Shown one piece after another: positions 46,260 through 56,900 of a DNA stretch of 64,000 nucleotides (the stretch's first letter is position 1; every line of letters begins with the position of its first letter). The notes beneath the pieces were generated by a model. It did not search any database. It had not been told where the DNA came from and saw only the letters and a program-made list of their open reading frames with translations. The translations under genes were made by a program, and so were the position numbers. Origin of the DNA: Aquarana catesbeiana (Eukaryota > Chordata > Amphibia > Anura > Ranidae). The stretch spans positions 342,437,911-342,501,910 of the forward strand of contig NC_133330.1 of assembly GCF_042186555.1 (NCBI RefSeq), read 5' to 3'.

Positions 46260-46518
46260 TCTCGGGCGGGTGACATATAGAATATGATAATCTCGGTATT
46301 CGCTTTCCTCTCCCCTCCCCCATCACACACACGGAGAGATCGTTAAACCGGGTGGGCGGAGCTCGGATTTAATCCCGAAGAGTGGCCACGCCCCGCAGTG
46401 TATTCCCCTCGCCGGGGGGCGGGACTTCACTCCGCTGTCAGTACGGCGTGCGTGCGTGTGCCCGGGGCGGGTCACGTGTCTGTGCGCGCTCCCGCTTCTC
46501 CCATCCATCCGGGAAGAG
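46260..46518 (+). promoter_or_regulatory. Putative POMGNT1 promoter
   Basis: A GC- and CpG-rich segment just upstream of the inferred first exon. GC-box-like motifs are at 46351-46360 (GGTGGGCGGA), 46387-46396 (CACGCCCCGC), 46416-46425 (GGGGCGGGAC) and 46464-46471 (GGGGCGGG). An E-box CACGTG is at 46473-46478. No TATA box is seen at a sensible distance. This fits a CpG-type housekeeping promoter. The transcription start is unknown. Confidence 0.55.
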
Positions 46519-46558
46519 ATGAGGAGATCGGGCGGTGTGTGTCCGACAGTCAGAGCGG
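46500..46558 (+). other. POMGNT1: POMGNT1 exon 1 (non-coding; start approximate)
   Basis: A donor GTGAGA follows at 46559 and an acceptor CCCCCCCAG ends at 47789, giving a spliced 5' leader. Placement is inferred from the CpG-rich context and the splice signals. The 5' boundary is not determinable here. The exon carries an upstream ATG at 46519. Confidence 0.5.
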
Positions 46559-47827
46559 GTGAGACACCCCTCCCCCATCACCCTCCATACCCACCCCTCC
46601 CCCCACTGTACTCATCACCGGGGGGGAGGGGACAGTCATGTGTGACATCACCAGGGGGAGGGGACAGTCATGTGTGACATCACCGGGGGGAGGGGACAGT
46701 CATGTGTGACATCACCAGGGGGAGGGGACAGCCAGGTGTGACATCACGGGGGGAGGGGACAGTCATGTGTGACATCACGGGGGGAGGGGACAGTCAGGTG
46801 TGACATCACGGGGGGGAGGGGACAGTCAGGTGTGACATCATCGGGGAGGGGACAGTCAGGTGTGACATCACCGGGGGGAGGGGACAGTCAGGTGTGACAT
46901 CATCGGGGAGGGGACAGTCAGGTGTGACATCATCGGGGAGGGGACAGTCAGGTGTGACATCACTGGGGGGAGGGGACAGTCAGGTGTGACATCACCAGGG
47001 GGGAGGAGACAGTCAGGTGTGACATCCTCGGGGGAGGGGACAGTCAGGTGTGACATCATCGGGGAGGGGACAGTCAGGTGTGACATCATCGGGGAGGGGA
47101 CAGTCAGGTGTGACATCATCGGGGAGGAGACAGTCAGGTGTGACATCCTCGGGGGAGGGGACAGCCAGGTGTGACATCATCGGGGAGGGTACAGTCAGGT
47201 GTGACATCATCGGGGAGGAGACAGTCAGGTGTGACATCATCGGGGAGGGGACAGTCAGGTGTGACATCACCAGGGGGGAGGAGACAGTCAGGTGTGACAT
47301 CATCGGGGGGAGGAGACAGCCAGGTGTGACATCCTCGGGGGAGGGAACAGTCAGGTGTGACATCCTTGGGGGAGGGGACAGTCAGGTGTGACATCCTCGG
47401 GGGAGGGGACAGTCAGGTGTGACATCACCGGGGGAGGGGACAGTCAGGTGTGACATCACTGGGGGGAGGGGACAGTCAGGTGTGACATCACTGGGGGAGG
47501 GGACAGTCAGGTGTGACATCACTGGGGGGAGGGGACAGTCAGGTGTGACATCACTGGGGGAGGGGACAGTCAGGTGTGACATCACTGGGGGGAGGGGACA
47601 GTCAGGTGTGACATCACTGGGGGGAGGGGACAGTCAGGTGTGACATCACCGGGGGAGGGGACAGTCAGGTGTGACATCACCCGGGGGAGGGGACAGTCAG
47701 ATGTGACATCACTGGGGGAGGGGACAGTCAGGTGTGACATCACTATGGGAAGGGAATATGATGACTGATGATATATTTTGCCCCCCCAGTGTTGATTTCC
47801 CCCCGGAGGGCGGGGCTCTGCGGATGA
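46519..47827 (+). other. Upstream ORF in the POMGNT1 leader (25 codons, spans the intron)
   Basis: If 46558 is spliced to 47790, the ATG at 46519 opens a 25-codon frame (starting MRRSGGVC, ending RRAGLCG) that stops at TGA 47825-47827. Its stop overlaps the first in-frame upstream ATG of the main frame (47824-47826) as ATGA. It would lower initiation on the main start or favour reinitiation downstream. This depends on the inferred exon 1. Confidence 0.4.
46610..47750. repeat. ~30-bp G-rich minisatellite in POMGNT1 intron 1
   Basis: About 37 copies of GTGTGACATCACCGGGGG plus AGGGGACAGTCAG, with CATCATCGGGGAGG and CATCCTCGGGGG variants. It fills almost the whole 1.2-kb intron. G-runs on the non-template strand make G-quadruplex or R-loop formation plausible. 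Confidence 0.96.
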
Positions 47828-47997
47828 CCAGAGGACACAGACAGATGGCCCCCAGTCCTCAGGGACCCCGCCCCGGCCCAGAAGAGATGGAGCATTGGGA
47901 CCCCGGGAAGCCCCCCCTCCCCCAGAAGAAGCGGAGTTGGTACCTGGCCTGGAAATACAAGCTGACCAATCAGAGAGCGGTGCGGAGGATGTGCCAG
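47790..47997 (+). CDS. POMGNT1: POMGNT1 exon 2 (5' UTR and residues 1-37)
   Basis: Acceptor CCCCCCCAG, donor GTAACG. The ATG at 47887 has G at -3 and +4 and gives MEHWDPGKPPLPQKKRSWYL, aligning with the start of mammalian POMGNT1. Two earlier in-frame ATGs (47824, 47845) have C at -3 and would add a non-conserved extension of 21 or 14 residues. The coding part is 47887-47997 and ends in phase 0. Confidence 0.9.
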
Positions 47998-50900
47998 GTA
48001 ACGATGGAGGCCGGGGGAGGGGCATGCTGGGGGTTGTAGTTCTATCCTGCAGCAGGATTGGTGGAGAGGGGAGGGGTGACCATGGGGAGGAGTCCAAATA
48101 TTGGGGCGCCCCATAAAAAGTGACCTCCAGGAGAGTCCGGAACCTTCCACTGATAATCTTCATAACCGACACGTATCGGGGCCCCAACCTCCTTCATCAG
48201 AGGATCAGCAGAACGCCCTCCGAGGGGCGGCGTCACCCACCTAGAGCTCCGCCTATCACAGAGACCCGGTGATGACATCACACATTATGCAATTAGGTTT
48301 TATTTAATAATGTTAATAGCATGTTGATGGGGGGAGGGGGGGGCAAATATAAGCAGATTAAACCTCATCTTTGATGTTCCATATTTCCCTGGAAGTGTTG
48401 GATGGTCTGTGTGATAATCGTGTTGTCACCTTCCTCCTCCCACAGACGGGGGCCGTCCTCTTCCTCCTCGTCACCGTCATCGTCAACATCAAGCTGATCC
48501 TGGACACCCGGAGAGCCGCGAACGAGGAGGACATCGACCAGGACTACGGTGAGTGTGCGCTGCAGGGGGCGGAGCTTATAAACCGCGGCTCATCATTGGA
48601 TCAATATCTCCGATAATCGCTCTCCGGTGATCTCTCTCCGCAGAGGACAACGTCCAGAATGTGGAATTTCCAAGACGAGCGACCGGAGGGAAGAAGGTTC
48701 TGGATGTGGAAATTTATTCCAGCCGCTCGAAGGTCTACATCGCGGTGGATGGGACGGCGGTGAGTGCCGGGTGACAGTGCGGTCACAGTCCTCCTCTGCG
48801 TGTCAGAAATTCGATTTCCCGTCATAACATGAGACCCCATCACATCAGAGGTCCCCCCATCACATCAGGGGCCCCCCCATCACATCAGAGGTCCCCCCAT
48901 CACATCAGAGGTCCCCCCCATCACATCAGAGGTCCCCCATCACATCAGAGGCCCTCCCATCACATCAGAGGTCCCCCATCACATCAGAGGTCCCCCCATC
49001 ACATCAGGGGCCCCCCCATCACATCAGAGGTCCCCCCATCACATCAGAGGTCCCCCCCATCACATCAGAGGCCCCCCCATCACATCAGAGGCCCCCCCAT
49101 CACATCAGAGGTCCCCCCATCACATCAGAGGTCCCCCCATCACATCAGAGGTCCCCCCCATCACATCAGAGGTCCCCCCATCACATCAGAGGTCCCCCCA
49201 TCACATCAGAGGTCCCCCCATCACATCAGAGGTCCCCCCCATCACATCAGAGGTCCCCCCCATCACATCAGAGGCCCCCCCCCATCACATCAGAGGTCCC
49301 CCCCATCACATCAGAGGTCCCCCCCCATCACATCAGAGGTCCCCCCCATCACATCAGAGGTCCCCCCCATCACATCAGAGGTCCCCCCCCATCACATCAG
49401 AGGTCCCCCCATCACATCAGAGGTCCCCCCCATCACATCAGAGGTCCCCCCCATCACATCAGAGGTCCCCCCCATCACATCAGAGGTCCCCCCCATCACA
49501 TCAGAGGTCCCCCCCATCACATCAGAGGTCCCCCATCACATCAGAGGTCCCCCCCATCACATCAGAGGTCCCCCCCATCACATCAGAGGTCCCCCCATCA
49601 CATCAGAGGTCCCCCCATCACATCAGAGGTCCCCCCCATCACATCCGAGGTCCCCCCATCACATCCGAGGTCCCCCCCCCATCACATCCGAGGTCCCCCC
49701 CCCATCACATCAGAGGTCCCCCCCCCATCACATCCGAGGTCCCCCCCCCATCACATCAGAGGTCCCCCCCATCACATCAGAGGCCCCCCCATCACATCAG
49801 AGGCCCCCCCATCACATCAGAGGTCCCCCCCTAATCACATCAGAGGTCCCCCCATCACATCAGAGGTCCCCCCCCATCACATCAGAGGTCCCCCCCCATC
49901 ACATCAGAGGTCCCCCCCCATCACATCAGAGGTCCCCCCATCACATCAGGGCCCCCCCCATCACATCAGAGGTCCCCCCCATCACATCAGAGGTCCCCCC
50001 ATCACATCAGAGGTCCCCCCCCATCACATCAGAGGTCCCCCCCCATCACATCAGAGGTCCCCCCCATCACATCAGAGGTCCCCCCCCATCACATCAGAGG
50101 TCCCCCCCCATCACATCAGAGGTCCCCCCCCATCACATCAGAGGTCCCCCCCCATCACATCAGAGGCCCCCCCCATCACATCAGAGGCCCCCCCCATCAC
50201 ATCAGAGGCCCCCCCCATCACATCAGAGGTCCCCCCCCATCACATCAGAGGTCCCCCCCCCCCATCACATCAGAGGTCCCCCCCCATCACATCAGAGGTC
50301 CCCCCCCATCACATCAGAGGTCCCCCCCCCCGTCACATCAGAGGTCCCCCCCCATCACATCAGAGGTCCCCCCCCATCACATCAGACTCTCCTAATCGCC
50401 ACAGAATGCCCCCCCCCTCCTCCCTAACCATCTACTCCTTCCTCTCTGATCCAGGGCAAACTGGGTCTCATGCTCACAGCCCCCCCGGGGGAACCCAAAG
50501 GGCACCTTGGGGTGAAATGTCACCGTGGTTGAGGAACACCGCTCTACTCCACAGAGAGAACAGCTTGAGGGTCCCCAGGAAGTTATCACCACACAAACTT
50601 TCTGGCAGGACCAACAAGTGTTTTATTCATTTCTACACTTATGGAAGAGATTTGAGAAATCGCTCTCAGCGGAATGTACTTAAAATGTCAAACAAGGAAA
50701 TTATCATTCAAAACAATATTAGTGCAGAGCCTCAATAAAACCGTCCATAATATGTAGGAAAAGAGAAGATCCCTCGAGACAAGAAGGGGAACAAATTCTT
50801 CTGTGTGCAGTGAAGAGATCCTCCACCCCAGACACACAGATGTGCTGAGCAGATAAGATGGACCTCTTGTTACAGGAGGTCATAGCCCTCTGGGGGGCGG

Positions 50901-53900
50901 AGCTTCATCTCACCCGCCGCCATCTCTCAGCTGTTCGGTTACGTACAAGCTCTTTTACCTGTGCCGCTGTTTTTATTGTTTGCGCTTGTACCTTTTTTAC
51001 TGGATAAATCTCCCAGCCTCACGGATTACACTTAGAGATTCCCTTTTTTCTTTGGGATTGCTGCATCTCCTTTTTACTAACACCTGTGGATTTACCATCC
51101 TTACCACCGTACCGGAGAGTCCTCCTGCGGGGTCGAATTGGATATCCATAGTGGTCGTGGAGTGTTTACCCCCCTCTGAGTGGACACGTGCGCTTATGAC
51201 CTCCTGTAACAAGAGGTCCATCTTATCTGCTCAGCACATCTGTGTGTCCGGGGTGGAGGATCTCTTCAATGTACACAGAAGAATTTGTTCCCCTTCTTGC
51301 CACGAGGGATCTTCTCTTTTTCTCTTTTTTCTACATATATTGTATTGAATTAGTTTTATAGGTTTTTTAGGCTTGGTGATTTCCTATAGTGTTCAGCTTG
51401 CATCTACATGTTATAAGTTTGCGCTGATTGTCCCCGTTTTTATAGGAAAATATCATTGTTGGGGGTTTTTATACTTTTTAGATCTTAATTGAACTTTCAG
51501 TTTTAAAAAGCTGACTACATTTCAGGTGCTTCAAGCAAAAAGTCGAGGAAAGCCTTAGAATAAGTCTGTTTTCCTGTCCTCTGGCAGCATGCTGCAAAGA
51601 AGGAACCTTGCTCTGTGTGTGGAAGAAGCGGTCTCTCTACAGAGGTCCAACACGCCCCCTGCTGAGTCAGAGCCAAGGCTCTCCAGTCAACAGGGAAAGT
51701 GGACTTTGCAAATGGCAGAGCTTGAAGTCTTGACTCAACAGATGGCATTGCAGACCCCTGCAGAGAGACTACTGCTTCCACGTGGAGAAATTCTGTAGCA
51801 CTGGGAAAAATGACAGGGAATGAAATCTTTGTCTTATCTGCCTATTTCCTTCTGATTTAAACGTATACAATAAGAAGAGAAGCGAGTGAATAAAATGCTT
51901 GCCTGTCCTAAAAAATGTGTAAGAACAGACTATAAATGTGAAAACACATTGGGTATAAATAATAATAAGTTGTAGAATAATAAGATATAAAGGTATTATT
52001 GTCAAAACTGATGAATGTCTGACCTCAAGAAAATGTGCCGTCATAGAGGGATGTTCTGTGGTCTTGATGTGCTGTCTTTAGAGGGATGTCCTCTGGTCTT
52101 GATGTGCTCTCAATGGAGCTTTATCATATTGTGATTTTTCCCAAGGTATGTCCTCTGGTCTTGATGTGCTCTCAATGGTGGGAAGTTCTGTGGTCTTGAT
52201 GTTCTGTCCATAGAGGGACATCCTGTGGTCTTGATGTGCTCTCCATAGAGGGAAGTTCTGTGGTCTTGATGTTCTGTCCATAGAGGGAGCTCTTGTGGTC
52301 TTGATGTTCTGCCCATAGAGGAGAGTTCTGTTGTCTTTATGCTCTGTCCATAAGGAACGTCCTTTGGTCTTGATGTGCTTTCTATAGAGTGAAGACCTGT
52401 GTTCTTGCTGTGCTGTCCATCGAGAGGCGTCCTGTGGTCTTGATGTTCTGTCCATATAGAGACGTCCTGTGGTCTTGATGCTCTGTCCATAGAGAGACGT
52501 CCTGTGGTCTTGATGCTCTGTCCATAGAGAGACGTCCTGTGGTCTTGATGCTCTGTCCATAGAGAGACGTCCTGTGGTCTTGATGCTCTGTCCATAGAGA
52601 GACGTCCTGTGGTCTTGATGCTCTGTCCATAGAGAGACGTCCTGTGGTCTTGATGCTCTGTCCATAGAGAGACGTCCTGTGGTCTTGATGCTCTGTCCAT
52701 AGAGAGACGTCCTGTGGTCTTGATGCTCTGTCCATAGAGAGACGTCCTGTGGTCTTGATGCTCTGTCCATAGAGAGACGTCCTGTGGTCTTGATGCTCTG
52801 TCCATAGAGAGACGTCCTGTGGTCTTGATGCTCTGTCCATAGAGAGACGTCCTGTGGTCTTGATGCTCTGTCCATAGAGAGACGTCCTGTGGTCTTGGTG
52901 CTCTGTCCATAGAGAGATGTCCTGTGGTCTTGATGCTCTGTCTATAGAGGGACGTCCTGTGGTCTTGATCTTCTGTCCATAGTGGGATGTCCTTTGGCCT
53001 TGATGTGCTGTCCATAGAGGGAAGTTCTGTGGTCTTGATGTGCTTTTCTATAGAGGAAAGACCCGTGGTCTTGATGTGTGCTCCATAGAGGGAAGTCCTG
53101 TGGTCTTGATGTGCTGACCATAGAGGAACGTCCCCTGGTCTTGATGCTCTGTCCATCGAGGGAAGCCCCCTGGCCTTGATGCTCTGTCCATCGAGGGAAG
53201 CCCCCTGGCCTTGGTGCTCTGTCCATCGAGGGAAGCCCCCTGGCCTTGGTGCTCTGTCCATCGAGGGAAGCCCCCTGGCCTTGGTGCTCTGTCCATCGAG
53301 GGAAGCCCCCTGGCCTTGGTGCTCTGTCCATCGAGGGAAGCCCCCTGGCCTTGGTGCTCTGTCCATCGAGGGAAGCCCCCTGGCCTTGGTGCTCTGTCCA
53401 TCGAGGGAAGCCCCCTGGCCTTGGTGCTCTGTCCATCGAGGGAAGCCCCCTGGCCTTGGTGCTCTGTCCATCGAGGGAAGCCCCCTGGCCTTGGTGCTCT
53501 GTCCATCGAGGGAAGCCCCCTGGCCTTGGTGCTCTGTCCATCGAGGGAAGCCCCCTGGCCTTGATGCTCTGTCCATCGAGGGAAGCCCCCTGGTCTTGAT
53601 GCTCTGTCCACAGGGGGAAGTCTTGCTGCCTTGATGTGCTGTTCTGTGTTCTCAGTGCGGATAAGCTGCATTTTTACATTTCCGTGTGTGTGTGTTGCAG
53701 GTGTTGGAGGACGAGGCCCGAGAACAGGGAAGAGGAATTCATGTCATCGTACTGAACCAGGCCTCGGTATGTGGTAGTCATGTAGTACCTCCACTAGCTT
53801 TATCATATTGCAATTTTCCCAAGTAATGTGACTTTTTTCCTACAGGGTCATGTGATGGCGAAGAGAGTTTTTGACACGTATTCCCCACATGAAGATGAAG

Positions 53901-56900
53901 CGATGGTTCTGTTCTTGAACATGGTGGCCCGTGGTCGTATCCTCATCTTTACTGTCAAGGTCAGTTCTGGGTGGGGGGCTTCCTTATTGGGAGACTGGAA
54001 ACCGTTACTTGTGGGGACATCCTTATTTGTTATTTTCATAGGGAAAAAAACGAGACTTTACAATCGCTTTAAAAAACATGTTATACTTACCTGCTCTGCT
54101 GCAGTGGATTTGCACAGAGCGGCCCGAATCCTCCTCTTCTCTGGTCCCTCTTCTGTGATCCTGGCCCCTCCCTCCTGTTCAGTGCCCCCACAGCAAGCAG
54201 CTTGCTATGGGGGCACCCGAGCTGAGTCACAGCTCTCTATATCCATTCAGACACGGAGCCCCAACCTGGCCCCGCCCCCTCTCTCCCCTGATTAGCTAGC
54301 TGACTTTGACAGCAGCGGGAGCCAATGGCACTGCTGCTGTGTCTTAGCCAATCAGGAAAGAGAATGTCAGATGGCTGAGCCACTCGTGGACATTGCTGGA
54401 CAGAGAAGGACCCCAGGTAAGTATTAGGGGGGGCTGAGAGGAGCTGCTGTACACAGAAGGCTTTTTATCTTACTGCTTTAGAATTCAGGAGGATAAAAAA
54501 AACCTTCTGCTTTTTCAACCACTTTAACCATTGCATGAGGGGGTATTTTTATTATGGGACTGGAAACCAATACTTTGGGGTGGGCGGGCAGCTTCCTTAT
54601 TCAGGAGTGCTTGGGAGAATTCTTTTACTGGAAAACTGCAAATCTGTGCTTAAAGAGTGCTGCCTTAGTGCCGGTTCACACTAGACGCGGCACGACTTGC
54701 AGGTCGCCTCACCGAGGCGACCTGCACACGACTGCCGGGGCGACTTGCAAGACGACTTCTGTATAGAAATCTATGCAAGTCGCCCCCAAAGTAGTACAGG
54801 AACCTTTCTTCTAAGTTGGAGCGACTTGCGTCGTTCCGATTAGAACGGTTCCATTGTACAGAACGGGAGGCGACTTGTCAGGCGGCTAGGTCGCCTGACA
54901 AGTCGCCCCCGTGTGAACCGGCTCTTAAGAGACTGGAAACCATTACTTTGGGAGTGCTTCTTATTGGGGGACTGGAAACCATTACTTGGGTAGGCTTTCT
55001 TATTGGGAGGACTGGAAAACATTACTTGGGGGTCTTCCTTATTGGGAGGACTGGAAACCCTTACTTGGGTAGGCTTTTTTTATTGGGAGGACTGGAAACC
55101 ATTACTTAGGTAGACTTCCTTATTGGAAGGACTGGAAACCTTTGCTTGGGGGGGCTTCTTTATTGGGATGACTGGAAACCATTACTTGGGTAGGCTTCTT
55201 TATTTGGAGGACTGGAAACCATTACTTGGGGGGCTTCCTTATTGGGAGGACTGGATACCATTACTTAGGTAGGCTTCCTTATTGGAAGGACTGGAAACCA
55301 TTACTTGGGGGTCTTCCTTATTGGGAGGACTGGAAACCATAATTTGAGTAGGCTTCCTTATTGAAAGGACTGGAAACCCTTACTTGGGTAGGCTTTTTTA
55401 TTGGGAGGACTGGAAACCATTACTTGGCTGTGCTTTCTTTTTGGGGAGACTGGAGACCTTTGCTTGGGGGGCTTCCTTATTGGGATGACTGGAAACCATT
55501 ACTTGGGGGGGGCTTCCTTATTGAGAGGACTGGAAACCATTACTTGGGTAGGCTTCCTTATTGGGAGGACTTGAAACCGTTACTTGGGGGCTTCCTAATT
55601 GGGAGGACTGGAAACCCTTTCTTGGGGGCTTCCCTATTGGGAGGACTGAAAACCCTTACTTGGGTAGGCTTTCTTATTGGGGAGACTGGAAACCATTGCT
55701 TGGGGGGCTTCCTTATTGGGAGGACTGGAAACCCTTACTTAGGTAGGCTTTTTTATTGGGAGGACTGGAAACCATTACTTGGCTGTGCTTCCTTTTTGGG
55801 GAGACTGGAAACCTTTGCTTGGGGGGCTTCCTTATTGGCATGACTGGAAACCATTACTTGGGGCTTCCTTATTGGGGAGACTGGAAACCATTACTTGGGA
55901 GCTTCCTTATCGGAAGGACTGGAAACTCTTACTTGGGTAGGCTTCCTTATTGGGAGGACTGGAAACCATTACTTGGGTAGGCTTCCTTATTGGGAGGACT
56001 GGAAACCATTACTTGGGTAGGCTTCCTTATTGGGAGGACTGGAAACCATTACTTGGGTAGGCTTCCTTATTGGGAGGACTGGATACCATTACTTGGGTAG
56101 GCTTCCTTATTTGTAGGACTAGAAACCATCACGTGGGTAGGCGTCTTTATTAGGAGGACTGGAAACCATTACTTGGGTAGACTGGAAACCACTGTTTGGG
56201 AAGATTCTCTATTGGTGGACTGCAAGCCATCCTTTGAAGAGTGTTTTCTTATTGAAAGATTTGCTTGTAGGGGGGTTATTTCTTCGTAGACTGGATGGAA
56301 GTCTTTTGTTGGTTCACTGGACAAGCATCAGGAGCATAGAAAAGAATTGACGTGGGATTTTGTGGTTTCCATATGTCCCGTATTTCTTCCGTGTTGCAGG
56401 ATGAAGGATCCTTCCATCTTAAAGACACAGCGAAGAACCTGCTGAAGAGTTTGGGCAGTCAGGTGGCTCCGACGTTGGGCTGGAGGGACATGTGGACATT
56501 TGTGGCGAAGAAAGGAGGTGAATTGTTTGTGTGTCCCGCACTTCTTGTCATAGCGCCTGCAGTGTCCTGTGTGCTGTACAATTTATCTTCATTCCTTCAG
56601 GGCAAATCTATGGAGAAAAACACTCAAAGTCACCAGCATTGTCCACCTGGGGAGATCCGGTTCTGCTAAAGACCGACATTCAACTTGTGCCCCCAGAAGG
56701 TAAGCTGTGTGTGGTCTGCCCCTACCCCCCAAGAGTGAGTTGCGTGCGGTCTGCCCCTACCCCCCAAGAGTGTGTTGGGTGCGGTCTGCCCCTCCCCCAG
56801 AGAGTGAGTTGTGTGCGGTCTGCCCCTCCCCCCAGAGTGTGAGCTGTGTGTGGTCTGCCCCTACCCCGGAGAGTGTGAAGTGTGTGCGGTCTGCCCCTCC

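Larger units (their letters stand above)
53970..56205. repeat. ~40-bp minisatellite in intron 6, interrupted twice
   Basis: Units of GGGAGGACTGGAAACCATTA plus CTTGGGTAGGCTTCCTTATT. The first unit begins about 10 bp after the exon 6 donor. The array is interrupted by a dispersed repeat (about 54030-54535) and a MITE (54668-54924). Confidence 0.95.

Noticed and set aside
47824..47886. Upstream in-frame ATGs as the main POMGNT1 start
   Set aside because: Both have C at -3, and the added residues (MTRGHRQ...) are not conserved. The ATG at 47887 has a strong context and matches the mammalian N terminus.
48829..50427. Open frame of over 500 codons, His/Pro/Ser-rich repeats
   Set aside because: Made by a 20- to 23-bp array inside POMGNT1 intron 4. 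Frame changes with poly-C length show no coding constraint.
52110..53576. Minus-strand open frame of about 490 codons (MDRASRPQDVSLWTEHQDHR-like repeats)
   Set aside because: A 35-bp array in POMGNT1 intron 4. The same peptide appears in all three frames, as expected when the unit is not a multiple of 3.
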